DNA of 26,009 nt from an uncultured Eubacterium sp. (GCA_910586045.1 CAJUIH010000037.1:1-26009); one strand, 5' to 3'. Positions 9,760 to 18,604 are shown, numbered from the stretch's first letter. Numbers and translations are program-made. The notes: a model not told the origin generated them from the sequence alone.

Positions 9760-12510
9760 ATGCCAGAACATGAAATTATGGATAACACAATTACAGCAGG
9801 AAACGGCCACCCGTGTGTGCCGCTGGACAGTTGGAGGCGTATTAAGGATTATGATGATTTAACAGGTATATATAACCAGAATCAATTTTTACAAAAAACA
9901 GAAGAAATGCTGCTGGATCATCCGCGGGAAACATTCGCATTGATCCAGATGGATATCAACCAGTTTCAGCTTGTCAACCAGTTTTATGGAATACGCGAAG
10001 CAGACCGCCTGCTGCAGTATATAGCGGGGCTGCTTGTCATGCTTGCGGACGATTTTCCATACATAACCTACGGAAGGTCGCATGCGGATGTATTTTGTTT
10101 TTGTATCCCATATAAAAGTGAACCGTGTGTGATAAAACTGTTAGAAAGGCTTCGCGACGACCTGAACCGTTATAATCTGGAGCACGTTCTGATTCCGGCT
10201 TTCGGTATTTTTGTCATCGATCCCAGACATCCGATCCATGACATTCATATGATCAGCGATTATGCCAACCTGGCTGTAAAGCAATGTAAAGGCAACTATA
10301 TACAAAACTATGCATTTTATGATTCGTCCATCAGCGAACGGTTTATTCAGGAACAAAAAATAGTAAACGGAATGAAAAAAGCGCTGCTGGAAGAAGAATT
10401 TGTACTATATATCCAGCCGAAATACGATCTGCAAAAAAACGTCATTGACGGCGGGGAAGTGCTGGTGCGCTGGCTGGACGCGGAAAAAGGCGTGATTACG
10501 CCTTCCAAGTTTATTCCTGTTTTTGAAAAAAACGGGTTTATTATGAAGCTGGATTATTATGTATGGGAACACGCCTGTCAGATTATCCGGGGCTGGCTGG
10601 ATTCCGGCTGGAAACCGTATCCGATTTCTGTCAATATTTCAAGGGTCAGCCTATATAACCCGAAACTGGCGGATCATATTATCGGACTGGTGGAAAAATA
10701 TGAAATCCCGCCCAAGCTGCTGCAGTTGGAACTGACCGAAAGCGCCTACATAAAGGATCCGGAAGCGATTAAAGAAACCATGGTACAGTTACAGGAGTAC
10801 GGTTTCTGCATTCTAATGGATGATTTTGGAAGCGGATATTCTTCCCTCAACGCGCTGAAAGATATTGCGGTAGATATTTTAAAAATAGACATGAAATTTT
10901 TATCCGATACCGATGTGCCGGGCCGCGGGGAAAACATTCTTGCCTCTGTCATGCGAATGGCCAAATGGCTCAATATGCCGGTCATTGCCGAGGGCGTGGA
11001 AAAAGAAACCCAGGTGGCGTTTCTGCGCAGCATCGGGTGTGAATTTGTACAGGGGTATTTTTTCTCAAAACCTATGCCTGTGGATGAATATGAACAGCTT
11101 GCGTTTCATCCGTTCGATTTTCATAAAAATGACACAAATGGGATGTATGATAATAAAGACGCGCTATGGGACGTCTCGTCACAGATGGAAATTTTATTTT
11201 CCAATATGCTGCAGGCGGTAGCCATCTACGAGTACGCGGCAGGAAGCCGGATCGTGGATACGATCCGCGTTAATAATTCCTACTATGACCTGTTTGGATA
11301 CAACGACCTGGACCGGATTGGAAACGGCATTCAAAATGTTATGGACGCAGACTGCAGGGAGTCGGTCATTGACGCTTTTGAGGAAGCGGCGCGCACAAAA
11401 GGCGTATCGCAGTGTGAATTTCGCTGTACAACGGAAACCGGGCGTGAATTATGGGTGGAAGTAAAGCTGAAGTACGTAAACGCAATTGGGGACCGAAGCG
11501 TTATATTTGCTGTTATGACGGATATTACCGATCAGAAAAAAATAGAGCAGGAGCTTCGAAGGTACCGCAAAGCGATCTATTCTACAGAAAGCAGGGTGGA
11601 AACGATCCTGATCGTAGACGATATCGAGATGAACCGCCTGATGCTGCGTAATATGTTTGAAAGCGAATATAATATTTTGGAAGCGGAAAACGGCCGGGCA
11701 GCTTTGGAAATCATAAGAAAAAACAGCGGGCAGATCGACCTGATTCTGCTGGATGTGATTATGCCGGTTATGGACGGCCGTGAATTTTTGGAGCATAAAA
11801 GCGACGACATAACCATTGCAGACATTCCTGTCGTCGTTATCACCTCGGATGATTCGCCGCAGCAGCAGATCAACGCGCTTTCGCTCGGCGCGAACGATTA
11901 CGTCGTAAAGCCATTTATTCCGGAGGTGGTAATCCGCAGGGTATGTAACGTCATGCAGTCGCGCAAACATGTCGGCACTGTACTGCAAAACACACAGGAA
12001 AGCGGCGGGCAGGACCAGCATGATTATTTGACCGGATTATATAACCGAAACAAAGCGGGACAGATGATATTGGAAGCCATGCAGCATAAGAAAGGGCTGC
12101 AGGCACTTCTTTTAATTGATATTGATAATTTCCATCAAGTAAATGAACGCTATGGACGCAGCACCGGCGATAAAGCCATCCAGGATTTTGCCGACAGGCT
12201 GCGCAGATGTTTCCGCAAAAGCGATATACTGGCACGTTATGGCGGAGATGAATTTATTGTTTTTGTCATAGATGTACCGTCGCGTGAATTTATAGAAAAG
12301 AAATGTGATACACTGATCCGGGATATGCAGCTTTTGGTGCAGAAAAAAAACCAGAAAGAGATGAAACTGGTTTGTTCGATCGGAATTGCAATCGCTTCTG
12401 CCCAGAACGGACAGGATTCTTTTATGGAACTGATCGGCTATGCAGACAAAGCGCTAAACGAAGCAAAAAACAGAGGCCGGAACCAGTGGTATGTTTATGA
12501 AGGGAAATGA
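9760..12510 (+). CDS. Cyclic-di-GMP turnover protein: degenerate GGDEF-EAL-PAS-REC-GGDEF
   Basis: 916 residues, cytoplasmic, no membrane segment. Domains in order: GGDEF-like fold at about 30-185 with the signature site replaced by RSHADVF (106-112), so inactive; EAL phosphodiesterase at about 195-450 with the key residues Glu233 (EVL), Asn292, Glu324, Asp354-Asp355, Lys375, Glu411 and Gln431; PAS at about 475-590; response-regulator receiver at about 614-735 with Asp620/621, phospho-acceptor Asp665, Thr695 and Lys717; and a second GGDEF at about 753-916 with intact GGDEF (828-832) and an RxxD product-inhibition site (819-822). Both synthesis and hydrolysis of cyclic-di-GMP look possible, with the receiver placed to control the C-terminal cyclase. 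No histidine kinase is present nearby. It has its own promoter, and GGTGG lies 6-7 nt before the start. The next gene starts 7 nt after its stop. Confidence 0.9.
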   Translation: MPEHEIMDNTITAGNGHPCVPLDSWRRIKDYDDLTGIYNQNQFLQKTEEMLLDHPRETFALIQMDINQFQLVNQFYGIREADRLLQYIAGLLVMLADDFPYITYGRSHADVFCFCIPYKSEPCVIKLLERLRDDLNRYNLEHVLIPAFGIFVIDPRHPIHDIHMISDYANLAVKQCKGNYIQNYAFYDSSISERFIQEQKIVNGMKKALLEEEFVLYIQPKYDLQKNVIDGGEVLVRWLDAEKGVITPSKFIPVFEKNGFIMKLDYYVWEHACQIIRGWLDSGWKPYPISVNISRVSLYNPKLADHIIGLVEKYEIPPKLLQLELTESAYIKDPEAIKETMVQLQEYGFCILMDDFGSGYSSLNALKDIAVDILKIDMKFLSDTDVPGRGENILASVMRMAKWLNMPVIAEGVEKETQVAFLRSIGCEFVQGYFFSKPMPVDEYEQLAFHPFDFHKNDTNGMYDNKDALWDVSSQMEILFSNMLQAVAIYEYAAGSRIVDTIRVNNSYYDLFGYNDLDRIGNGIQNVMDADCRESVIDAFEEAARTKGVSQCEFRCTTETGRELWVEVKLKYVNAIGDRSVIFAVMTDITDQKKIEQELRRYRKAIYSTESRVETILIVDDIEMNRLMLRNMFESEYNILEAENGRAALEIIRKNSGQIDLILLDVIMPVMDGREFLEHKSDDITIADIPVVVITSDDSPQQQINALSLGANDYVVKPFIPEVVIRRVCNVMQSRKHVGTVLQNTQESGGQDQHDYLTGLYNRNKAGQMILEAMQHKKGLQALLLIDIDNFHQVNERYGRSTGDKAIQDFADRLRRCFRKSDILARYGGDEFIVFVIDVPSREFIEKKCDTLIRDMQLLVQKKNQKEMKLVCSIGIAIASAQNGQDSFMELIGYADKALNEAKNRGRNQWYVYEGK

Positions 12511-12517
12511 TTAAATT

Positions 12518-14014
12518 ATGGCACAGGTAAAGAAATACAAACTGGGTGATCTCGAATTTGATACCGAACAGGAATACCAGCAGGCAGCCACAGACTTAAA
12601 AAGAATCCAGAGCCTTGTGGCAAAATACGATGTTGCAAACCCGCAGCAGGCAGCCAAAATCCTGGCATCGATACGGGCGCACCCGGAAGCGTTCCGCTCC
12701 CCATACGGCAGGAGATTTGTAGAAAAACTAGAGTCGGCCGCCTTAAAATCAGGTGCCGTTTCTCCAGGACAGGGTGCTTACGCGGCGGGAAATGCCTCCG
12801 CAAACCGCCGCAATGCCGTTCGAAAACCGGCGGCAAAAGAAAAACAGCCCAAACGAAAAAGAAACAAAGAACAACCGCCAAAAAGGAGTGCGGCCAAGCA
12901 AAACCAGCCAAACGAAAAAAAATCACAAAATATAGACGGAGAATCCCGGTTTCAGATTTTTACTGTACGGAATTTCACGATCGGCTTTATTATTATCGTA
13001 TGCGTTGTGATATTCAGCATTTTTGCTCCGCAATGGTTTTCCATGAACGGAGGCGGCGACAGCAACAGCGATATCAGAACCAACCTGGTCACTGCCTATG
13101 CCAAAAACCAGGCTGCTTTAAAAGAACAGCTCTATACCTATTATTTCAATGTCGTAGGCGAAACAGAAGAAGAAGCTGAAAAAGATGCCAGCGAAGGCAT
13201 CGGCCATTATGTCCTGGACCTGTCCGACCGGACGATCAGCACCATGTCAGAATCCGAGATTTCGGATATCTACAGCCAGCTCTGCGACGGCGGGGACATT
13301 CAAAACAACAGCTTTATCGAACCAGCCGAAATATCTGTACTAAAAGAAAAACTGCTTGCCGCTGGACTGGCAAACAACTCCGGACACGGCGTAGAGGGCG
13401 AAACCGCCGTAGTAGCCGCGATCAACAGTATGATGGACTATCAGGAGCGGATTTTTTATTCCCTCACATATGGATATTCCAGACTCAATTACAAAGAAGA
13501 GGACTGTGAAGCGTTTACGCTGGAAGATATGGCATCCATGTTCGGCGAAGTAATTTACGCGAACTCTATGACCGAGGAGGAAAAGCAGAAATATTTTGAC
13601 AGTTTTTCAAAAAAGGGCCTGATCAAAGATAATCAAATCGTCCGATTTTCAACCGATCCATCGGCGTACAACCTCCCGGAGCTGACACCGGCTGTTGAGA
13701 TCGCATTAAAAGGAGACAGCTCCAAATCATACCAGTGCAGTATGATCAGTTACGCACCTGCAGCAAGTGTATTTTATGAAATCCATTCCGGTAAAGAAAC
13801 CGGTACGATCTGTTTTCGAAACAATGGAAAAAACTCCAAATACATTCCATTAGACGAGGAAACGTCCGTTACCGCACAGGGAGATTTCTTGATGACAATT
13901 GGGAAAAACGACAGATACGAAGGACAATGGTTCTATAACAATCAGGAAATCGGCATTTTACTAAACGGCGATTCCAGCAGCCGGATCAGTATGGTACACG
14001 ATCTGACCTACTAA
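12518..14014 (+). CDS. Single-pass membrane protein of unknown function
   Basis: 498 residues. The N-terminal 140 residues are cytoplasmic in character, first helical (TEQEYQQAATDLKRI), then a very basic Lys/Arg/Gln/Pro linker (about 98-138). One hydrophobic segment at 152-170 (FTIGFIIIVCVVIFSIF) is followed by about 325 residues without another membrane segment. By the positive-inside rule the large C-terminal part is extracellular. The start is only 7 nt after the cyclic-di-GMP gene, whose last codons hold AAGGGA, so translational coupling is likely. The pairing suggests an envelope effector or partner of cyclic-di-GMP signalling, which is inference only. No family recognised. A strong terminator follows. 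Confidence 0.75.
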   Translation: MAQVKKYKLGDLEFDTEQEYQQAATDLKRIQSLVAKYDVANPQQAAKILASIRAHPEAFRSPYGRRFVEKLESAALKSGAVSPGQGAYAAGNASANRRNAVRKPAAKEKQPKRKRNKEQPPKRSAAKQNQPNEKKSQNIDGESRFQIFTVRNFTIGFIIIVCVVIFSIFAPQWFSMNGGGDSNSDIRTNLVTAYAKNQAALKEQLYTYYFNVVGETEEEAEKDASEGIGHYVLDLSDRTISTMSESEISDIYSQLCDGGDIQNNSFIEPAEISVLKEKLLAAGLANNSGHGVEGETAVVAAINSMMDYQERIFYSLTYGYSRLNYKEEDCEAFTLEDMASMFGEVIYANSMTEEEKQKYFDSFSKKGLIKDNQIVRFSTDPSAYNLPELTPAVEIALKGDSSKSYQCSMISYAPAASVFYEIHSGKETGTICFRNNGKNSKYIPLDEETSVTAQGDFLMTIGKNDRYEGQWFYNNQEIGILLNGDSSSRISMVHDLTY

Positions 14015-14039
14015 GGAACTGCGGCCTTTAAAACAGAAA

Positions 14040-14091
14040 AAGAAAAACCATCCGAAGCACTGAGTAATACATGCCGCGGATGGTTTTTCTT
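14040..14091. terminator. Strong, probably bidirectional terminator
   Basis: A perfect 15-bp stem: AAGAAAAACCATCCG (14040-14054) and CGGATGGTTTTTCTT (14077-14091), loop 22 nt. The arms are A-rich on one side and U-rich on the other, so it can work for both strands, as suits the boundary between convergent transcription units. Confidence 0.85.
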
Positions 14092-14392
14092 GTCCAAAAA
14101 CAGCCGTGTAAATGGGATAGTTTGCTGTCATTGGGGTTCTCTTTCGTATGGCCCGTACTGCGGCTCAATTCCAAAGAGCTGTCCGAAATGATGCATCAAG
14201 ATTTCGTTCAGATTTGAAATTTTCACTGCCGTACCGACATGGTGAATGTTTGGTACCAGAATCACCTACAAAGCATTTTATCAGAAAATTCGACAAAAAG
14301 CAATGGGATCAGACAAATTTTGCGAAAAATATTTTTGTTTCCGGCAATAGTTTATTGTACTGCTGCCGATTATCAAAATTTAGATTTTGCGC
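14092..14392. other. Intergenic spacer between convergent units
   Basis: No frame here resembles a protein family and none has a ribosome binding site. The only signal is a minus-strand promoter-like pair, TTGCTT (14303-14298), 17 nt, TAAAAT (14280-14275). It would launch an RNA of about 230 nt running into the terminator at 14040-14091. Confidence 0.4.
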
Positions 14393-15310
14393 TCAGTGTT
14401 CCAGCTCCCGTTCTATACGTTCCCTTGCTTCCGGCGCCTGCTTTTCCATCTTTTCAGGAAATCCGAACATAGAAACGCAGGCAATGTTGTCCCCTCCTGC
14501 TTTCGGCGGATCCGCTTTCATCTGCTTATGCGCAAAATCCATTTCCCGCAAAGTTTCAAAAATGCCGTCAAAATCTACGTCTCCTTCCCCCATCGCCAAA
14601 TGCTGGTGAACGGTCACGTCCGCCCTGCCCTGACGGTTAAGCCACGGCGGATTGGCAATGTAGCGGCAGTCCAGCGTTTGATTAAACGTATCCGCAAATA
14701 GAACATGCGTCAGCTCGTCCCCCGCATAGCGCAGCATAGAGCGTACATCCCCTTTTCCCTGGTCATAGAAAAAACCATGCGGGGAAGAATAAACATACCC
14801 CAGGTTCCTTGAACGGAAAGATTTTACCATATCGCAGGTTTCGTTATTCAGCTCGCAGAAATCGTACGGATGCGACTGGATCTCTACACGGATCCCTTCC
14901 CGCTCGATGATCGGCAGAAGCTCTTCCATCGACCGGAACCACATACCATTGCAGATTTCCTGCTGGTTTGGATCTCCGGAAAGCTCCGTATTGATCACAC
15001 TGACCCCCATCTCACCTGCAATCTGGATCATGCGTTTCCAGTTTGATACCGCAAACTGCCTCTGCTCTTCCGTAGGCCCGGACCATCGATACACAACGAT
15101 AAACGAGGATATTTCGACCCCTGTTTCCCGCAGGGCTTTTTTGTACTCCTCTTCACATTCTTTCGAAAAAAGAGGATGTTTATAAAATGGATTGATTCTG
15201 GGATGCGGAGACTGCTCAATATATTTGTAACCCCTGTCAGCGACCTGATGCACCATACGGTTAATATCCATCTGTTTCGCAAGAACATCGACATCAAATG
15301 CTATTTTCAT
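14393..15310 (-). CDS. Sugar phosphate isomerase/epimerase family TIM-barrel protein
   Basis: 305 residues from ATG 15310, with a weak AAAGAAG site; no signal peptide. It reads as a xylose-isomerase-like/AP-endonuclease-2 TIM barrel. The N-terminal strand MKIAFDVDV is followed by GYKYIEQSPHP (first-strand acid), ISSFIVVYRWSG, GVSVINTELSGD (acid), IRVEIQSHPYDF (His) and GEGDVDFDGIFETLREM (last acid plus the end-of-barrel pattern). These fit the divalent metal site of the IolE/IolI/EboC-like group. It is the last gene of a leftward unit, 15 nt after the Gfo/Idh/MocA gene. Such pairs act together in inositol and rare-sugar catabolism, often through keto-sugar intermediates. It looks intact, unlike its neighbours. 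Exact substrate unknown. Confidence 0.85.
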   Translation of the reverse strand: MKIAFDVDVLAKQMDINRMVHQVADRGYKYIEQSPHPRINPFYKHPLFSKECEEEYKKALRETGVEISSFIVVYRWSGPTEEQRQFAVSNWKRMIQIAGEMGVSVINTELSGDPNQQEICNGMWFRSMEELLPIIEREGIRVEIQSHPYDFCELNNETCDMVKSFRSRNLGYVYSSPHGFFYDQGKGDVRSMLRYAGDELTHVLFADTFNQTLDCRYIANPPWLNRQGRADVTVHQHLAMGEGDVDFDGIFETLREMDFAHKQMKADPPKAGGDNIACVSMFGFPEKMEKQAPEARERIERELEH

Positions 15311-15325
15311 ATGCTTTACTTCTTT

Positions 15326-16444
15326 TTATTGATATTCCACCCAGGAAGCCCCATGTTCTGCGGATCGGACACAGTTTTCCACCCATCGTACGCCCTCCGT
15401 GCCGGCGTATACATCCAGATACCAAAAATCTACCGTCCTGCCATGGTCTTTTGCATCCATTGCCTGGGCAAAACGGCTGTACAGATTGCTCCAAGCCTCA
15501 AACAGCCCTTCCGGATGCCCTCCGCCAATTCGGTCTTCCAACGTAGAAGATTCATCCAGATATCCCATTGCGCGCTCCAGGATACGGACAGGCTCTCCCT
15601 GCACCTCATAAGTTAACTGGTTCGGTCTCTCATCCCACCATTCCAGGGACGCTTTTTCACCAATAACGCGTATTTTCTGCCCATGCATGGAACCGCAGTT
15701 CACACAGCTTGACCAAACATATCCAACGGCCCCGTTATCATATTCCATAATTGTCATCGCATTATCCTCCAATGGTGCGCGGGATTCTACGAATGACTGA
15801 CGGCTGCACATCAAGCGTTTAATCTTCAGATCCGGCAGCATAACCTCAGACAAGTACAGCGGATGCGTCCCAATATCACCCAGCACATAGGACGGTCCGG
15901 CAACTTTCGGATCTACCCGCCATTTCGTCGAAGCAGTGTTCTTTTCTACAGCGACATTGTGAAAACCATGCGCAAACTGCATGTTTACAATGCGGATTTT
16001 CCCAAGCATACCTTTTTCAATCAGTTTCCGCGCTTCCTGAATCATTTGATGTCCCGCGTAACCATAAGTAACACCGACAATTTTATTCTGTATTTCCGAA
16101 ACCTTTTCCAATTCCTTTGCTTCTTCGGTCGTAAAGCATAAAGGCTTTTCACAAATCACATGAAGCCCCGCAAGAAGGGCGGCCTTTGTGATCTCAAAAT
16201 GTGTCCCGTTTGGTGTCGCAATTGAGACAGCCTGAATGCCGTCCGCTCTTTTTGCTTCTTCAGCAAACATCGTTTTATAATCCGGATAACATCTGTCCTC
16301 CGCCACATGAAGCTCTCTTCCAAATGCTTTTCCTCTCACCGGATCGATATCAAATGCGCCCGCCGCCAGCTCAAAATTAAAATCCCGAAGAGCGGCAGAA
16401 CGATGGATATAACCAATCTGACTGCCCTTTCCTCCGCCTACCAT
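15326..16444 (-). CDS. Gfo/Idh/MocA-family oxidoreductase, 5' end cut off by a UGA
   Basis: The open part is 372 residues: the nucleotide-binding GGGKGSQIG loop, AAGAFDID, ATPNGTHFEI, the family's EKP motif at residues 99-101 and the DIGTHP segment of the C-terminal substrate domain. Members oxidise or reduce sugars and inositols with NAD(P). The natural start is not at 16444. A perfect AAGGAGG stands 8 nt before ATG 16489, and from there 13 codons in the same frame (MYYGEKKIDTPIR) run to UGA, two codons before ATG 16444. That prefix is the usual N-terminal strand of this group, so codon 14 was probably a Trp or Tyr codon. Re-initiation at TGAGCTATG could give a protein lacking the first half of beta-strand 1. 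Probably impaired. Sits between two isomerase genes. Confidence 0.8.
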   Translation of the reverse strand: MVGGGKGSQIGYIHRSAALRDFNFELAAGAFDIDPVRGKAFGRELHVAEDRCYPDYKTMFAEEAKRADGIQAVSIATPNGTHFEITKAALLAGLHVICEKPLCFTTEEAKELEKVSEIQNKIVGVTYGYAGHQMIQEARKLIEKGMLGKIRIVNMQFAHGFHNVAVEKNTASTKWRVDPKVAGPSYVLGDIGTHPLYLSEVMLPDLKIKRLMCSRQSFVESRAPLEDNAMTIMEYDNGAVGYVWSSCVNCGSMHGQKIRVIGEKASLEWWDERPNQLTYEVQGEPVRILERAMGYLDESSTLEDRIGGGHPEGLFEAWSNLYSRFAQAMDAKDHGRTVDFWYLDVYAGTEGVRWVENCVRSAEHGASWVEYQ

Positions 16445-16447
16445 AGC

Positions 16448-16504
16448 TCAGCGGATCGGGGTATCGATTTTCTTTTCTCCGTAATACATATTCGAATCCT
16501 CCTT
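16448..16504 (-). promoter_or_regulatory. True ribosome binding site and first 13 codons of the oxidoreductase, ending in UGA
   Basis: Complement of 16504-16498 is AAGGAGG; the ATG follows at 16489-16487. Thirteen codons lead to UGA at 16450-16448, in frame with the downstream coding sequence. This is the best ribosome binding site in the operon, which is why 16489 is taken as the ancestral start. Confidence 0.8.
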
Positions 16505-16633
16505 GTATTTCATAACCTGCCCGGCATTCTGACGGCCCGTTAGAATGCCAAAAGTTCCTAAGCATTCTGCAAATTACCTAACGGCCCGCGTCTTTCATCC
16601 GGCATCCCCGCGGTCAAAATGAAGCACCTTATC

Positions 16634-17334
16634 TTAAATTTGATAACCTACGCTTTTAAGATAAGAAACACTTTCCTTGACATCTCTTAAACTCGTATCT
16701 GAATTTCTTGGATCACGTTCCTGTTCAATTGTTATGTAGCCACTATATCCGATTTCCTGCAATGTTTCTTTAATTCCCGGATAATCCAGGATGCCCTTTC
16801 CGATCTGGCACATTGCCCCTTTCCCGCATCCCGGGCCTTTTCCGAATGTCCGGCAGCATAATCTCTTTCCTCATGTCCCCAATCCATAACCGTCAAATAA
16901 GGCGCCGGATAATGCTGACCTTCGTGAACCGGAAGCGGCGGCAGTTTCGTAATCAGAGAACAAATATCATCTGTCTGTTTCAGCAGGTTTTCATAATTTT
17001 TTTCATCGACCAAATCATCAAAAATCGTGCCTGCTACAATAGATAACCCATTTTTTTCAAGCTCTGCGGATACCTCTTCCACATGGATCGGGAGATATCC
17101 GTATGGCCCGAGTTCAATCGCCCGGTATCCGGCTTCGCCAGCTTCCTTTAAAACTTTCCGCCACGGCGGGAGATTCGGATTCTTCACATCATCAACGGAA
17201 ATAGAATCATGCTTGTGAAGCGGACGATGAATAGCTTTCCTGTCATTGTTTTGTTTGTTAATATAAACCATGGTCGGCAGCCTGCCATGTTTAAAAGCGT
17301 TTTCAAGCCGATGCGTGGTGTCTGGATAAAACAT
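16634..17334 (-). pseudogene. Fusion remnant: AraC-type regulator start joined to a deleted TIM-barrel isomerase
   Basis: From ATG 17334 (AAAGGAAG about 6 nt upstream) a 200-codon frame stays open to 16732 but mixes two genes. Residues 1-45 (RLPTMVYINKQNNDRKAIHR..HKHDS) look like the N-terminus of an AraC-family regulator just before its cupin domain. From about residue 46, VDDVKNPNLPPWRKVLKEAG and AIELGPYGYLP are the first strands of an IolE-like sugar isomerase. After GHSEKA the frame shifts and a further stretch is missing. The isomerase C-terminus resumes in another frame as MCQIGKGILDYPGI and ITIEQERDPRNSDTSLRDV, ending at a stop at 16634. About 110-130 residues of the barrel, the rest of the regulator and the intergenic space are gone. 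Not a working isomerase; a short chimeric peptide may still be made. Confidence 0.8.
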
Positions 17335-17366
17335 GAAATCTTCCTTTCTAAAAAATTGATAATTGC

Positions 17367-17395
17367 ATTATATCACTCATCCAGCGCCTGTTCCA
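17367..17395 (-). promoter_or_regulatory. Promoter of the decaying catabolic operon
   Basis: Minus strand: TGGAAC (17395-17390), 17 nt, TATAAT (17372-17367) with an extended TG-A before it. Lies 33 nt before the chimeric gene start. Bases 17396-17535 hold nothing I can support. Confidence 0.5.
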
Positions 17396-17535
17396 GACCA
17401 TGCCGTAAAAGCACCCTTACAAGTATATTCACCGTCTATGTCGGCTGCGCTTCAATTAGAAATCAATTCCCCTGGCTGCTTAAACGTTAAGCGAAATGGT
17501 TTGGAAAACACTTCCCAATTACTGCCAATATAATT

Positions 17536-17739
17536 CTATTTTTCCCTTGCATCCATTTCAGACAGACCATATTTACACCGCAGTTTGGACAATACCTCTT
17601 CCCTTGGTATCCCATAATCCTGCCCATCTTCTACTGTTGTCCTAATCGCGGCTTCCCATGCTGCTTTCTCCGCAGCTTCTTTTTCTCTGTTGCGTACATG
17701 CATATCCCATGCTTCTTCCTGGCTAAATAACGTAAGCAT
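17536..17739 (-). pseudogene. C-terminal fragment of an Rpn-family (PD-(D/E)XK) nuclease/transposase-like protein
   Basis: 67 codons beginning MLTLFSQEEAWDMHVRNREK, then a Glu/Ala-rich helix and IPREEVLSKLRCKYGLS near the end. This is the usual tail of Rpn-type recombination-promoting nucleases in Clostridia: a long charged helix and a short helix-turn-helix-like end. The catalytic N-terminal domain is absent, and a TAG lies just upstream in frame. No clear ribosome binding site. Bases 17740-17912 continue with another short open stretch (LDLEQDDYIVERGYELLSNL) that I do not recognise and take as a separate fragment. Confidence 0.55.
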
Positions 17740-17915
17740 GATGTTCCACTACCTCGCTTTCCCTGCCTGACAAGTATTCTTTTAGCACGCCCCTGTCCCT
17801 GCACTCTCGTAGTATGAATTGGCAAGCCAGTTTCCAATTTTTTAAGATTTGACAGCAGTTCGTAACCACGTTCTACAATATAATCATCCTGCTCTAAATC
17901 AAGTAAAATCAATAA

Positions 17916-18290
17916 TTACGAATGATTCTCCGAAAAATTGAAAACTGTTCCTGCTCTGACAGATTCCATAATGGATAGAGCAGTAGTCTTGGTAACAATA
18001 CCAGTATCATGAAGGTTTGACAGTTCGGGTATCATGTTCGCCAGACGCATATAGTTATTCATTGTTTGTTTTGTTATTCCATGAAATTCTGCAAGTTCTT
18101 TCTGGTTCTTCGGATTATCTTTTGAATTTGGCAAAGGAAAAACTTTTTCCTTTGCCACCGTATACTGATTCCCATGATTACCACCATGTTCAATCCCATA
18201 AATCCTTTCCAACTCCTTAATTCGCAACCCAACTTTTTTGGCAGAACCGCCTATATCGCCACGCAATAAACAAGCAACCTCAAACCCTTG
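17916..18290 (-). pseudogene. ParB-like partition protein fragment
   Basis: The open frame begins after a TGA with QGFEVACLLRGDIGGSAKKV and continues through RIKELERIYGIE, KDNPKNQKELAEF and TKQTMNNYMRLANMIPELS, to VTKTTALSIME. This is the helix-turn-helix middle part of ParB/Spo0J-like proteins of plasmids and integrative elements. The N-terminal nuclease/CTPase domain and the C-terminal part are both missing. After ALSIME the sequence diverges and stops. No ribosome binding site. It marks the remains of a plasmid or integrative element. Confidence 0.6.
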
Positions 18291-18349
18291 TCAGATTCAT
18301 GATTGCCCTTTCCATTTCTGCTTAATTTTTCGTTTGATTACTATGTACC

Positions 18350-18604
18350 TTATACCGCTACATGAATGCTGCATCTGCCAGTATTCCTTTTCAGAATCAA
18401 GCGGTTATCCTGTACTGAATTTAGACCTACACTCACATTCCTTTCTTTGCTTCTTGCCAGCAGCATGGATGGTCTTGTAAGGTCTACTGAAATATTAACT
18501 TCTTTAAATTTTTTGTGGTTGGTGAATAATTGAGACAATACCTTTTTGTCAGTATCTTCCGTAAATCCATGATTGAGTAGAAATTCTTTGTTGAATATGT
18601 TCAT
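18350..18604 (-). CDS. Small conserved accessory protein, function unknown
   Basis: 84 residues from ATG 18604, with AGAGGGA about 11 nt upstream. Sequence begins MNIFNKEFLLNHGFTEDTDK; it is soluble, mildly basic, with no signal peptide or membrane segment. It lies in a leftward series of small genes typical of integrative or plasmid cargo. I do not recognise its family. The last residues (CSIHVAV) look like an abrupt end, so it may be clipped. Confidence 0.5.
   Translation of the reverse strand: MNIFNKEFLLNHGFTEDTDKKVLSQLFTNHKKFKEVNISVDLTRPSMLLARSKERNVSVGLNSVQDNRLILKRNTGRCSIHVAV

Noticed and set aside
11449..12235. Minus-strand frames opposite the cyclic-di-GMP gene
   Set aside because: Antisense to clearly conserved receiver and GGDEF domains.
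14148..14609. 153-codon plus-strand frame
   Set aside because: Overlaps the isomerase gene on the other strand; no ribosome binding site or family features.
16377..16565. 62-codon minus-strand frame across the oxidoreductase start
   Set aside because: Out of frame with the conserved sequence; arises only because the true frame is broken by UGA.
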